Source of the DNA: Spirochaetota bacterium
Lineage (GTDB): Bacteria > Spirochaetota > Spirochaetia > Treponematales > UBA12059
Length of the DNA stretch: 32,220 bases
Reading direction: 5' to 3'
Assembly: GCA_018262985.1 (NCBI GenBank)
Contig: JADFDI010000017.1
Span: 1-32,220 of the forward strand
Shown here: one piece after another, positions 7,391-15,715 of the stretch
How positions within the stretch are numbered: position 1 is the first letter of the stretch
How the letters are laid out: each line of letters begins with the position of its first letter
The notes under the pieces: generated by a model
Database searches by the model: none
Told to the model about the DNA's origin: nothing
What the model saw: the letters and a program-made list of their open reading frames with translations, nothing else
Position numbers and translations under genes: made by a program

Positions 7391-8137
7391 TCAGAGCCCG
7401 AACGCCCTGAGCCGCCCCGCGGCGCCGATCCGTTCGAGCGCGGGCCCGAGCGCCTCGCCGGGCAAGCGCTCGCGCTTGAGCTGGACGGCGAACTGGTTCA
7501 TGGAGAAGTGCTTGAAGACGAACACCCGCCGCGCCAGGTCCGGATCCGCCTCGAGCCCCGCGGCGAAGGCCCGGCTCCACGCGGAGAAGACACCCCGCGG
7601 CGAGAGCTCGCCGAGCCCCGAAATCCAGACCGGCGCGTCGAGCGCGCGCGCGAGGCCGAGCGCGAGCTTCGCCATGGCCCGCTGGCTCTCCTCGAAGACC
7701 GCGCGCAGCTTCCCGTCGCCGTCGAGCGCGAGCAGCTTCCGGAGCTCCGCGGTCTTCGGCGTGTGGAGCGGCGTCTTGTTGACGACGAGCACCTCGCGGC
7801 GGAATTCGAGGCCGAGCTCCTCGCGGAAGAAGCGCGCGGCCAGCTTGCCCGCCTGGCCGACCAGGTAGCGCCGGTTCGCCTCGAGCTGCTCCTTCTTGCC
7901 GGGATTGTCGGCCACCAGCACCCAGGCCGGGCTGTCGCCGGGGCCGACCAGGTCGAGGTCGCGGTTGTAGACCACCGGCGTCTCGATTTCGTAATCGTCG
8001 TAGCCGAGCTCGACCCGCAGCTTCTCCTGCTGTTCGCGGAGGCGGGGCAGGGCGGCGCTCCAGCGTTCGCAGCCGGCGCGGAAACCGTCGCGGAGGCGTT
8101 GAAAGTCGTTCCAGGCGTCGCGCGTCATGGGCGGCAT
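7391..8137 (-). CDS. Uracil-DNA-glycosylase-superfamily-like protein
   Basis: A 248-residue protein. Its middle resembles family 4/5 uracil-DNA glycosylases: VLVADNPGKKEQ (about residues 73-84) matches the GxxPG water-activating motif, RRYLVGQAGKLAARF matches the FVGxxG region, and EVLVVNKTPLHTPKT matches the strand ending TNxxKxRPP. A later KHFSMNQF sits roughly where the HPS motif is expected but is not canonical, and no Cys cluster is seen. Activity on damaged DNA is thus uncertain. The gene converges with the GH13-like gene (48-bp gap) and diverges from vanY. Start choice is weak: ATG at 8137 and ATG at 8128 are both possible and neither has a strong binding site. Confidence 0.6.
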   Translation of the reverse strand: MPPMTRDAWNDFQRLRDGFRAGCERWSAALPRLREQQEKLRVELGYDDYEIETPVVYNRDLDLVGPGDSPAWVLVADNPGKKEQLEANRRYLVGQAGKLAARFFREELGLEFRREVLVVNKTPLHTPKTAELRKLLALDGDGKLRAVFEESQRAMAKLALGLARALDAPVWISGLGELSPRGVFSAWSRAFAAGLEADPDLARRVFVFKHFSMNQFAVQLKRERLPGEALGPALERIGAAGRLRAFGL

Positions 8138-8172
8138 GCTAGACCGCCGCCGCCCCGCGCGGCAAGGCTATG

Positions 8173-8260
8173 CCGGTGTCACGAAGCTTCCGGGCGGCGC
8201 CCGGCCGGGCGGCGGCGGAAAAGGCGCGCGCGTTCCGCTTCCCGGAAGCTTCGTGACACG
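8173..8260. repeat. Inverted pair of the GTGTCACGAAGCTTC repeat
   Basis: A perfect 19-bp inverted repeat (8176-8194 and 8241-8259; GTGTCACGAAGCTTCCGGG) encloses a 46-base GC-rich centre, between the divergent genes at 8137 and 8317. The left half together with the downstream GCGGAAAAGGC (8215-8225) is matched again at 9242-9303, so this is a dispersed element rather than a one-off operator. Confidence 0.85.
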
Positions 8261-8278
8261 AGGGAGCCCGGGTTCCTG

Positions 8279-8308
8279 TTGTCCTCCCTTCGCGCGCCGC
8301 GCTACCAT
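8279..8308 (+). promoter_or_regulatory. Possible promoter giving a near-leaderless vanY mRNA
   Basis: TTGTCC (8279-8284), an 18-base spacer and TACCAT (8303-8308). Initiation 7-9 bases after the -10 would fall at 8315-8317, on or just before the ATG at 8317. There is no Shine-Dalgarno sequence. Prediction only. Confidence 0.4.
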
Positions 8309-8316
8309 GCTTCACC

Positions 8317-9135
8317 ATGAGCCTCAATCCCCTCCGCCTCGCGGTCGCGCTTCTCGCGCTCTCGACGTTGGCCTCCTGCGGCCCCGCCGCGGCCCAGAAG
8401 CCCGCCGCGCCGGCTCCCGCCGCGGCCCCCGCGCCGGACCCGCGCCTCGAACGCGCCCGCGCCGCCATGGACTCGATCGGCTTTCCGATGGAGCTCCGCG
8501 ATGGCTTCGAATCCGAATCGGCGCGCTTCCTCGCCCTGCTCGAGCCCGTCCTCGCCGACCTCGCCTCCGACCCCATGCGCTTCGCCCGCGCCGACAAGCT
8601 CGTCGCCCTTCCAGAGGACTACGAGGCCGCGGACCTGGCCCTCCTCAAACCCCTCGGCGTCGCGGTCTCGCGCGACGACCACCGCCTGCGCGCCGGCGCC
8701 GCGGCCGCCCTCGCGGCCATGTCGAAGGCCGCCGCCACCGAGGGCGTTACTCTCGTCGCCGCCTCGACTTACCGCTCCTACGCCTACCAGGAGACCGTCT
8801 ACGCGCGCTGGGTGGGCGAACTCGGCCAGGAGCGGGCCGACCGCGTGTCGGCGCGCCCCGGCCGCAGCCAGCACCAGCTCGGCACCGTCCTCGACTTCGA
8901 CCCCATCGACAACGCCTTCGCGGGCTCGAAGCCCGGCCTCTGGGTGGCGGCCAACGCCGCCCGCTTCGGCTTCTCGCTCTCGTATCCCCGCGGCCTCGAG
9001 GACCTGACGGGCTACGACTGGGAAAGCTGGCACTGGCGCTGGCTCGGGCTTCCCGCCGCGACGCTCCAGCGCGAGTTCTTCGGCGACGTCCAGCACTGGC
9101 TCATCCTCTTCCTCGAGGCCTGGACGCGGGTCTGA
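8317..9135 (+). CDS. VanY-like D-alanyl-D-alanine carboxypeptidase lipoprotein
   Basis: A 272-residue exported protein. A signal peptide with lipobox LASC predicts lipid-anchored Cys21, followed by an Ala/Pro-rich linker to about residue 42. The C-terminal half is a VanY (M15B) zinc-peptidase domain. STYRSYAYQETVY precedes the ligand motif SQHQLGTVLDF (His187, Asp194), and ESWHWRW holds Glu237 and His240. These enzymes trim the terminal D-Ala from peptidoglycan stem peptides. No ribosome binding site precedes the ATG; a promoter predicted at 8279-8308 would make the mRNA leaderless. The gene is bracketed by copies of the GTGTCACGAAGCTTC repeat (8173-8260 and 9242-9303). Confidence 0.88.
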   Translation: MSLNPLRLAVALLALSTLASCGPAAAQKPAAPAPAAAPAPDPRLERARAAMDSIGFPMELRDGFESESARFLALLEPVLADLASDPMRFARADKLVALPEDYEAADLALLKPLGVAVSRDDHRLRAGAAAALAAMSKAAATEGVTLVAASTYRSYAYQETVYARWVGELGQERADRVSARPGRSQHQLGTVLDFDPIDNAFAGSKPGLWVAANAARFGFSLSYPRGLEDLTGYDWESWHWRWLGLPAATLQREFFGDVQHWLILFLEAWTRV

Positions 9136-9241
9136 CCCCGCCCCGAGCTTGACGCGGGCCCGGAGCTTCCGGCACACTCCGCGCCGACAGTTTCCATATC
9201 CACGACGCGCGGTCATGCCAGGCTTCCGGCGCGCCCCTTCC

Positions 9242-9303
9242 CCGGTGTCACGAAGCTTCGGGGGAAAGGGCAACTCGGTCGCCATCCCGACCGCGGAAAA
9301 GGC
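9242..9303 (+). repeat. Third copy of the GTGTCACGAAGCTTC repeat
   Basis: It shares the 18-base left end CCGGTGTCACGAAGCTTC with 8173-8190 and the 11-base right end GCGGAAAAGGC (9293-9303) with 8215-8225. The middle differs but contains a small hairpin (CGGTC/GACCG). The AAAAGG at its right end lies where a ribosome binding site for the GTG at 9312 is expected. Confidence 0.75.
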
Positions 9304-9311
9304 AGCTCCGC

Positions 9312-11072
9312 GTGTCGTACGCCCTCATCGTCACCACCCTCTTTCTCGCGTTGAACCTCCTCGCCGGCCTCCTCAAGGGCGGCGCCGCCCCCGCCTCCGC
9401 GACGCCCGGCGAGCGCTTCGCCTCCGGCGGCCGCGGCTTCGGCGGCCTCGCGCTTTTCGCCACCCTCGCCGCCACGAATTTTTCCGCCTACACGGTGTTC
9501 GGGCTCTCCGGCGCGGGCTTCAGGCTCGGCTGGGCCTGGTACCCGGCCATGGGCTTCGGCACGGGCCTCATGGCCCTCTCCTTCCTCGCCGTCGGCCTGC
9601 CCGCGCGCCGCTTCGCCCGCGAGCGCGGCTGGAGGACGCAGGGCGCCCTCGTCGCGGGCCGCCTCGGCTCGCCCGCGCTCGGGAAGGCCCTGTCGCTCTT
9701 CCTCCTCGTCCTCACCGTGCCCTATCTGGCGGCGCAGGGCATCGCGGCGGGACGGCTCCTCGAGTCGGCGCTCGGCCTGCCCTACGCGGCGGGGTCGGCG
9801 CTCATCCTCGGCGTCGCGACGGCCTACGTGCTCGCGGGCGGCATGCGCGCGGTGGTGCGCACGGACGTCCTCCAGCTCGGCGTGCTGGCGGCCGTCGTGG
9901 CGGCCGCCTTTTTCGTGGTCGCGCGCGTGGGGGGCGGGCTCGAGGCGGTCTCGCGAGTCCTCGACGCGGAGAAGCCGGCCCTGCTCTCGACGGAGGGCGA
10001 CGGCGCCGGCTTCGGCGCGCTCGCGGGCACCTGGCTCCTCTGGCTGCTCGCCGACCCCATGTTCCCCCAGCTCTTCCACCGTTTCGGCGTCGCGAAGGAC
10101 GAGAGGGCGCTCCGCGTCTCCGCCGCCCTCTACCCGCTCGCCACTTCGTTCGTGTTCCTCTTCCCGGTTGCCGCGGGCGTGGTGGGCGCGGCCCTGCTGC
10201 CGGGCCTCGACGCCAAGGGCGCCGAGAACGTGTTCCATTCGCTCGCCCGTTCGGCCGGCGGCGAGACGCTCGGCGCGCTCTTCGTGGTCGGCGCCCTCGC
10301 GGCCCTGCTCTCGACGCTCGACAGCCAGCTTCTCGCCGTGGCTTCCATCGTCGTCGAGGACTTCATGCCGCGGAGGAAGTCAAAGAGCGCGGCGTACCGA
10401 GTGGTCGCAGCGCTCGCGGCCCTGGCCGCCTGGCTCGTCTCGCTCGACCCGCCCGCCTCGATCCTCGACTTCCTGAACCGCGCGGCTTTTCCGGGCTATG
10501 CGGCCGCCGCCCCGGTCGTGCTGCTCGCGCTCTACGCGCCGCGGTGGGGCGCCGCGCCCGCCCGGGCGGCGCTCGCCTCCGGGGCCGCCCTCGTGGCGCT
10601 CGAGGCGTTCGGCCTCTTCGTCCCGCCCTTGCCCGCCGCGGTCTTCAACCTGCTCGCGCAGGGCCTCGCGGTCGCGGCGACGGCCGGGGCGCTCTCGTTC
10701 GCCCGGCGCTTCCGGCCGCTTCCGGGGAACGCCGAGGTCGGCGCCCGTCTTGGAGCGTCCGGTGGTGGTGCGACCGGCGCCATGGCGCCAGGCGCCGGAG
10801 AGCCCGCCGCGGTAGCGCCGGTCCCGGGTCTCCCTGAGGCGCCGGTCCGGCTTTTCGAGCACCTCGCGCCGCTGACCCTCGCGCGCGTCGCCCTCGTGGT
10901 CGCGGCCGCGCTCGCCGTCCGCTTGCTGCCCTGGCCCCCGACGCGCTTCGCGGGACTGCCCGTCTGGGTGTGGGCTTGGGTGGCGCTCGGGGGATTGCTC
11001 GCGGGGGCGCTCGCGCCGTCGCTCAGCCCTTCCTCGACGCTTCGTACTCCGCCACCCACTCCTCGACGCTGA
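9312..11072 (+). CDS. Sodium/solute symporter family (SSS) transporter
   Basis: A 586-residue polytopic membrane protein with about 12-14 hydrophobic segments. SSS features include ATNFSAYTVFGLSGAGF near residue 55, the unwound first core helix; a following helix with WYPAMGFGTG; YLAAQGIAAGRLLE; and AGGMRAVVRTDVLQ, close to the conserved GGM/TDxxQ motif of SSS carriers. ALLSTLDSQLLAVASIV near residue 340 holds the Ser/Thr-rich sodium-site helix. A Gly/Ala/Pro-rich insert near residues 485-520 precedes the last helices. The substrate cannot be told. The start is GTG, with AAAAGG from a repeat copy as its likely binding site. The 3' end overlaps the converging DUF1801 gene by 50 bp. Confidence 0.88.
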   Translation: MSYALIVTTLFLALNLLAGLLKGGAAPASATPGERFASGGRGFGGLALFATLAATNFSAYTVFGLSGAGFRLGWAWYPAMGFGTGLMALSFLAVGLPARRFARERGWRTQGALVAGRLGSPALGKALSLFLLVLTVPYLAAQGIAAGRLLESALGLPYAAGSALILGVATAYVLAGGMRAVVRTDVLQLGVLAAVVAAAFFVVARVGGGLEAVSRVLDAEKPALLSTEGDGAGFGALAGTWLLWLLADPMFPQLFHRFGVAKDERALRVSAALYPLATSFVFLFPVAAGVVGAALLPGLDAKGAENVFHSLARSAGGETLGALFVVGALAALLSTLDSQLLAVASIVVEDFMPRRKSKSAAYRVVAALAALAAWLVSLDPPASILDFLNRAAFPGYAAAAPVVLLALYAPRWGAAPARAALASGAALVALEAFGLFVPPLPAAVFNLLAQGLAVAATAGALSFARRFRPLPGNAEVGARLGASGGGATGAMAPGAGEPAAVAPVPGLPEAPVRLFEHLAPLTLARVALVVAAALAVRLLPWPPTRFAGLPVWVWAWVALGGLLAGALAPSLSPSSTLRTPPPTPRR

Positions 11073-11469
11073 AGAGCCGGCAGCTCCGGCCTATCACGTC
11101 GAGGGGGAGCTCGTCCGGGTTCATGAAGCGGGCGCAGCTTTTGCCCAGGTCGGGCTTGCGCCTGAAGCTCTTGGCCGCCCAGTCGCGGACGAAGGCCTCG
11201 CGCGCTTCCGCGCGGGCGTAGAGCCCGAGGTGGTAGAAGGCGAGGTGGCGCTTCTGCGCCGCTATCGAGAGGTAGGGCAGCGGAATTTTCGGGTCGCCCA
11301 GGTAGCCCGCGGGATAGCGTGAAAGCGGCACCGCCCAGGTGGGCATGCCCCAGAGGACGCGTTCCTCGTAACCGTCGGGGACGTTCTCCCGGACGCAGGC
11401 CAGCAGGGCCGAGAAGCCCGCGCGCCAGCTTTCGTCCACGGCGGCGGCGTAGTCGTCGATCTCGTTCAT
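11023..11469 (-). CDS. DUF1801 domain protein
   Basis: A 148-residue soluble protein of the DUF1801 (YdhG-like) fold. Recognisable elements are RENVPDGYEERVLWGMPTWAVP near residues 28-49, YLSIAAQKRHLAFYHLGLY, KPDLGKSCARFM and LPLDVIGRSCRLFSVEEWVAEYE. The biochemical role of this family is not known. The start at 11469 has GGGAG upstream. Its last 50 bp overlap the end of the symporter gene, tail to tail. Confidence 0.85.
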   Translation of the reverse strand: MNEIDDYAAAVDESWRAGFSALLACVRENVPDGYEERVLWGMPTWAVPLSRYPAGYLGDPKIPLPYLSIAAQKRHLAFYHLGLYARAEAREAFVRDWAAKSFRRKPDLGKSCARFMNPDELPLDVIGRSCRLFSVEEWVAEYEASRKG

Positions 11470-11524
11470 AGAAGGCTCCCTGCGCGTCGCGCGGAATCGC
11501 GCGGAATCGGGCGGGGATGGAAGA

Positions 11525-11599
11525 GCCCGAGAAGGAAGGGCGCGACGGCGCTCGGCGCCATCGCGGCGACGAAGGGCCCCGGGCCTTTCGTCGATCGCC
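11525..11599 (-). repeat. Double-hairpin repeat, copy A
   Basis: A 75-bp unit between the DUF1801 and HATPase-HDOD genes. Read on the minus strand it matches 18169-18244 at all but about seven positions plus one indel. It folds into two adjacent hairpins: one built on CGACGAAAGGCCC with its near-complement, and one on GCGATGGCG / CGCCGTCGC, with one wobble pair. The 11470-11673 spacer otherwise holds only the palindrome CGGACCGGTCCG (near 11656) and no gene. Confidence 0.85.
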
Positions 11600-11673
11600 G
11601 GGATGATCTTCCACGGACCGCATGGCTTGACCTTGTCGCCATCTTTCCTCTCGGACCGGTCCGGTTCCCGCGG

Positions 11674-13194
11674 CTATTCCTTCCGCGCCGGCTCTCGCAG
11701 CATCGAGGCTTCGCGCACGAAGCCCTGCTGGAACTGCTCGGCGGCCTTGCGGAACTGCGCCTCGGACAGCATGCCGAAGTCCTGCAGCACGAGCGGCTCG
11801 ATCTGGTTCCAGGCCACGTCGCCGCGCTCGTAGTCGCAGATGATGTTGGCCAGGTACACGCAGAAAACCACGTCCTTGTGGTCGGTGGTCATGAGGGCCG
11901 GTTCGTGGTGGTAGCGGATGGCGGCCACGAGGCTCTCGGGGAAGTTCCACTTCTCCGCGATGCGCGCGCCGATCTCGGCGTGGCTCATGCCGCCCGCGAG
12001 GTCCTCGAAGGTCTGCACGGGGATGTTCTTCGAGACGCAGAATTGGCGCAGGCGGTCGAGCAGCTCGGGGTGGACGTTCGAGAAGACGATCTTGCCCATG
12101 TCGTGGAGCATGCCCCCCACGTACACGTCGTCGGAGAGCGCGCGGTTCCCCGGCTTGAAGTTCTTGGCGATGTTGTAGGCGTAGTACGCGCAGCGGTACG
12201 AGTGGTCCCAGAGCGACTTCTTGTGCTCCTCGTTCTCGCCGAGGATCTTCTGGGCGCCGTACTGGAGCAGCTGGTTCTTGATGCCGCGGAGGCCCACCAG
12301 CTTGACCGCGTCGACGATGTTGTCCACGCGCCGCGGCAGCATGTACTGCGCGGAGTTGACGATCTTGAGGAGGTCGGCGGTCAGCGCGGGGTCGGTGGAG
12401 ATGTGCCGCGCGATGTCGATCATCTCGCTCTTGGGGTCGGCGATGAGGCGCTGCACCACCACGATGTTCTCGGGGAACTGCGGCAGGCTGGTGATCTGCT
12501 TGACGATCTCGTCGGTCAGCACCGAGAGGCTCTCGATCTTGGTGGCTTCGACCGGCACGGTGATGCGGGCCAGGGTCTCGCCGTTCTCGGCGCGGATGTC
12601 GAAGCAGTCCTCGTCGAGGCCGATCTTCTTGAGCATGAGGACGAGGATGACGAGGCCGAGGCCGGCGCCCTCGGAGGGGTCGATGACCTGCTGGAGGGCC
12701 TCCTCGAGGCTCGTGTACTTGCGCGAGCGGGCCAGCTTGTCGTGGACGCGGACGAACTCGGTCTTGGTCATCTGCACGTTGTTCCGGACCTCGAGGGCGA
12801 TGGTGGAGCCCCGCGCCTGGAACATGATCTTGACGTAGTAGCCCTTCTCCTTCTGCTTGGCCAGGTAGAAGTTGATGTTGTCGAGGGTGTCGGACTTGAA
12901 GGCCTGCATGCCCTCCTCGTAGTCCTTGGCGTTCTCGATGTCGAGGCCGCGGGTGTCGAAGTAGACGCGCTTGGTGTTGGCCTTCTTGGCGTTCACCGCC
13001 AGCTCGCGCACGCAATAGACCAGGTAGTCCTTGAGCTTGCGCTGCCCGAGCTCCCCGAGGAAGACGTCGAGCACCTCCTCGACGTACACCTCGATCTCGT
13101 GGGGCAGGGTGTAGGTCGTGATCGTCAGGGGAATGGCGCTGTGCGCCGCCTTCTTGATCTTGGGGACGTCGACTACGAGTTCGGTGCCTGCCAT
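11674..13194 (-). CDS. HATPase-like plus HDOD domain regulatory protein
   Basis: A 506-residue cytoplasmic protein with two parts. Residues about 40-215 look like a histidine-kinase-type ATPase fold: Glu64-x3-Asn68 in ELAVNAKKAN resembles the N box and GAGLGLVIL (176-184) the second glycine box. There is no phosphoacceptor His domain, and the Asp of the first glycine box is missing (RNNV instead). Residues about 225-430 form an HDOD domain, with WDHSYRCA and MLHDMGK (His364-Asp365). HDOD proteins act in signalling without clear phosphodiesterase activity. Together they suggest a nucleotide-sensing regulator, perhaps anti-sigma-like. A promoter lies at 13242-13270, and GGAAGGA precedes the ATG. 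Confidence 0.85.
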   Translation of the reverse strand: MAGTELVVDVPKIKKAAHSAIPLTITTYTLPHEIEVYVEEVLDVFLGELGQRKLKDYLVYCVRELAVNAKKANTKRVYFDTRGLDIENAKDYEEGMQAFKSDTLDNINFYLAKQKEKGYYVKIMFQARGSTIALEVRNNVQMTKTEFVRVHDKLARSRKYTSLEEALQQVIDPSEGAGLGLVILVLMLKKIGLDEDCFDIRAENGETLARITVPVEATKIESLSVLTDEIVKQITSLPQFPENIVVVQRLIADPKSEMIDIARHISTDPALTADLLKIVNSAQYMLPRRVDNIVDAVKLVGLRGIKNQLLQYGAQKILGENEEHKKSLWDHSYRCAYYAYNIAKNFKPGNRALSDDVYVGGMLHDMGKIVFSNVHPELLDRLRQFCVSKNIPVQTFEDLAGGMSHAEIGARIAEKWNFPESLVAAIRYHHEPALMTTDHKDVVFCVYLANIICDYERGDVAWNQIEPLVLQDFGMLSEAQFRKAAEQFQQGFVREASMLREPARKE

Positions 13195-13241
13195 GTTGTT
13201 CCTTCCGTGACCGACTTTACGACTGATTCGTTGCCCTACGT

Positions 13242-13270
13242 ATAGTAAGCGGGATGCTCCCGGTTTTCAA
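13242..13270 (-). promoter_or_regulatory. Predicted promoter for the HATPase-HDOD gene
   Basis: On the minus strand: TTGAAA (13270-13265), a 17-base spacer and TACTAT (13247-13242). The leader would be about 40 bases. The HDOD gene can therefore be expressed apart from the upstream Lon-like gene. Confidence 0.6.
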
Positions 13271-13315
13271 AGGGAAACGTCGTCGGCCGGGCGTCCGCCG
13301 GGCCGGGGCCCGCGC

Positions 13316-15703
13316 TTATAGGTACTCCTTGGCTGCCTTGGCCATGCCCAGGAGCGCGGCCCGGACCCGGCCGTTGAAGCTGTCCGGGGGGAACTGCCCC
13401 CGCGAGTCCGGGGCGCCCGCTCCCATGCCGGACATGACCTCGATGGCCTCGTCGATGTCGCCGGCGGTCCAGACGGAGAATTCGCCCGCCTCGACGGCCT
13501 CGCGGAGCTCCCTCGAGAGCACCAGGTTGACCACGTTGGTCCGGGGGATCAGGACGCCCTGCTTGCCGGTGAAGCCCGAGCGCCGGCAGACGCGGAACCA
13601 GCCTTCCACCTTCTCGGCCACCCCGCCGACCGCCTGGGTCATGCCCCACTGGTTGAGCGAACCGGTCACGGCGATGTCCTGGCGGAGGGGCACGCCCGAA
13701 ATGGAGGAAAGCAGGGCCAGGACGGCCGCGCACGAGGCGGAGTCGCCCTCGACGCCGCCGTAGGACTGCTCGAAGCAGACGCCCGCGGTCACGAGGAGGG
13801 GGAAGTCGCGCGCGTAGCGGCTCCGGAGGAAGCCTTCCACGATGAGCACGGCCTTGTCGTAGATCTCGCCCGACAGGCCCGACTCGCCCTCGATGTTGAC
13901 CACGCCGGTCTCTCCGGGGCTGACCTGCGCCGAGATGACGACCGGCGTGCCGAAGGCGTAGAAGCCGCGGTCGCGCACGGCGAGTCCGTTGACGCGGCCG
14001 ACGGCGCCGCCCGAGATGTCGATGACTATCTCGCCCGCGGCGGCCGCGTCGGCGAATTTCTCCTCGGGCATGGAACCCATGCGGTCGCGGCCCGCCACCG
14101 CGAGCTCGACCGACTCGGCGTCCACCTCGGGCCGCCCCGCGCGACGGGCGCGCCAGCCCGCCTCGCGCACCAGGTCGGCTATGGCCGAGAATTTCGTCGA
14201 GAGCCGGTCCTTGCGGCCGGAGAGCTGCACCGCGCGCGCCATCACGGCGGCGACCGCGCCGTCGTCGAAGGGCGGCAGCTCCTCCTCCGCGGCGATCTTC
14301 CGGACGAAGGCGACGTACTGCCTCAAGGCCGCGTCGTCCGCCTGCATCGTGTCGTCCAGCTCGGCGACCACCTTGAAAAGCTTGCCGAAATCCGGGTCGC
14401 GCTCGTAGAGGAGGTCGTAGAGCGGGTCGGCGCCGATCATGATCACCTTGGCGTCGCAGGGAGCCGCCTCTGGCTTGGCCTGGGGGCCGCCCTGGACGAA
14501 GGGGCCCTCGCGGCCCTGGATCTCGAGGGTTTGGGTCTGGAGCACGCGCTTCAGGCGGTTCCAGACCTCCTCGTCCGCGGCCACGTCCTCGGCCCGGAGC
14601 ACCAGGAAGCCTCCGGCGGCCTTGAGCAGGGCGCCGGCGCGGATGCGCAGGTAAGCGGCCTTGTCGCCGGACTCGGCGCCCTCGATGGACCCGAACAGGT
14701 TGGCCCAGGTCGGGTGGGTCTCGAAGACGAGCGGCGGCCGCTTGGCGTCCCCGTTGTCCACCACGATGTTGAGGCCGTAGCGCGCGAGCGGCGAGGCCTT
14801 CCCGGGTTTCTTCGCTTCCTCGCCCTCGTGGCGGAAGAGGTAGATGTGCCTGAGCACGTCGGTCGAGAGTCCGTCGATCCAGGCGTGCACGGCCTCGCCG
14901 CCGGAGCGGTCGCGGAGGAAGGCGGCCTCGGCCATGACGTGGGGGCGGAGCGTCTCGTCCCGGAGCGCCTCGAGTTTCTCCTCGAGCTCCACGCGCCCGC
15001 GCCGGAGCTCGGTGAACAGTCGCTTCATCCGGTCCATGCGCTCGTAGTAGCGCGAGCGCAGGGCGTCGAAGTCCTCGAGCTTCATGGTGCCCGCCGCCAC
15101 GCGGGTCTGGAGCTCCTCGAAGCCGACCGGCTCGCCGTCGACCACGGCCACCAGGTCCGCGCTCGAGGTGCCCGTCTCGTCCTCCACCTGGAGCACGCGG
15201 AAGCCCTCGGCCGCGAGTCCTGCCTCGAAGGCGGCGAGGCGCTCGTTCTCCTCGGCGTCCCAGGCCGAGGCCAGCGCGGCCTGCCTGGCCTTGAAGTCGT
15301 CGCTCTCGAGCTGGAGGCGCACCAGCTTCTTCACGTTCTCGATGAAGCGGTGGAGGTCCTCCTTGAACAGGCGGGCACCGCCAGCGGGGAAGCTCAGCGC
15401 CACCGGCTCGTGCGGCCGGCGGAAGTTGAAGGCGAAGGCGACGTCGCGCAGCTGGAGCCTGGGCGGCTGGTAGCCGCGGATGGCCCTGAGCGCGGCCGTG
15501 CGCCGGCCGGTGCCCGGGGTGCCCGTCACGAAGACGTTGTACCCGCGCGCGCGGATCTCGATGCCCATTCGGAGGGCTTCCATGGCGCGGCCCTGCCCGA
15601 TGATCTCCTCGCCCCAGGCGGCGCCGTCGAGCCGCCGGACCTCCGGGGCCTTGATGCCGTAGGACAGCTCGGACGCGGGCAGGAGCAGCTTCTTCGGGGC
15701 CAT
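13316..15703 (-). CDS. Lon-like protease with degenerate ATPase motifs (LonC-like)
   Basis: A 795-residue Lon-related protein. The C-terminal domain is an intact Lon peptidase: Ser655 in GDSASCAAVL and Lys698 in VAEKVEGW, 43 residues apart as in E. coli Lon, with the preceding GxVNGLAV strand conserved. The N-terminal part has the AAA-type layout of the 'Lon-related putative ATP-dependent protease' family with a helical insert (about residues 110-300). Its Walker A reads GTPGTGRRT, with Arg67 where Lys is expected, and the putative Walker B (FLVLRAEDV) is weak. ATP hydrolysis may therefore be lost, as described for LonC. GGGAGGG is upstream. It starts 12 bases after the NodB-like gene stops, so the two are likely co-transcribed. 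Confidence 0.88.
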   Translation of the reverse strand: MAPKKLLLPASELSYGIKAPEVRRLDGAAWGEEIIGQGRAMEALRMGIEIRARGYNVFVTGTPGTGRRTAALRAIRGYQPPRLQLRDVAFAFNFRRPHEPVALSFPAGGARLFKEDLHRFIENVKKLVRLQLESDDFKARQAALASAWDAEENERLAAFEAGLAAEGFRVLQVEDETGTSSADLVAVVDGEPVGFEELQTRVAAGTMKLEDFDALRSRYYERMDRMKRLFTELRRGRVELEEKLEALRDETLRPHVMAEAAFLRDRSGGEAVHAWIDGLSTDVLRHIYLFRHEGEEAKKPGKASPLARYGLNIVVDNGDAKRPPLVFETHPTWANLFGSIEGAESGDKAAYLRIRAGALLKAAGGFLVLRAEDVAADEEVWNRLKRVLQTQTLEIQGREGPFVQGGPQAKPEAAPCDAKVIMIGADPLYDLLYERDPDFGKLFKVVAELDDTMQADDAALRQYVAFVRKIAAEEELPPFDDGAVAAVMARAVQLSGRKDRLSTKFSAIADLVREAGWRARRAGRPEVDAESVELAVAGRDRMGSMPEEKFADAAAAGEIVIDISGGAVGRVNGLAVRDRGFYAFGTPVVISAQVSPGETGVVNIEGESGLSGEIYDKAVLIVEGFLRSRYARDFPLLVTAGVCFEQSYGGVEGDSASCAAVLALLSSISGVPLRQDIAVTGSLNQWGMTQAVGGVAEKVEGWFRVCRRSGFTGKQGVLIPRTNVVNLVLSRELREAVEAGEFSVWTAGDIDEAIEVMSGMGAGAPDSRGQFPPDSFNGRVRAALLGMAKAAKEYL

Positions 15704-15715
15704 GCCTTCCCTCCC

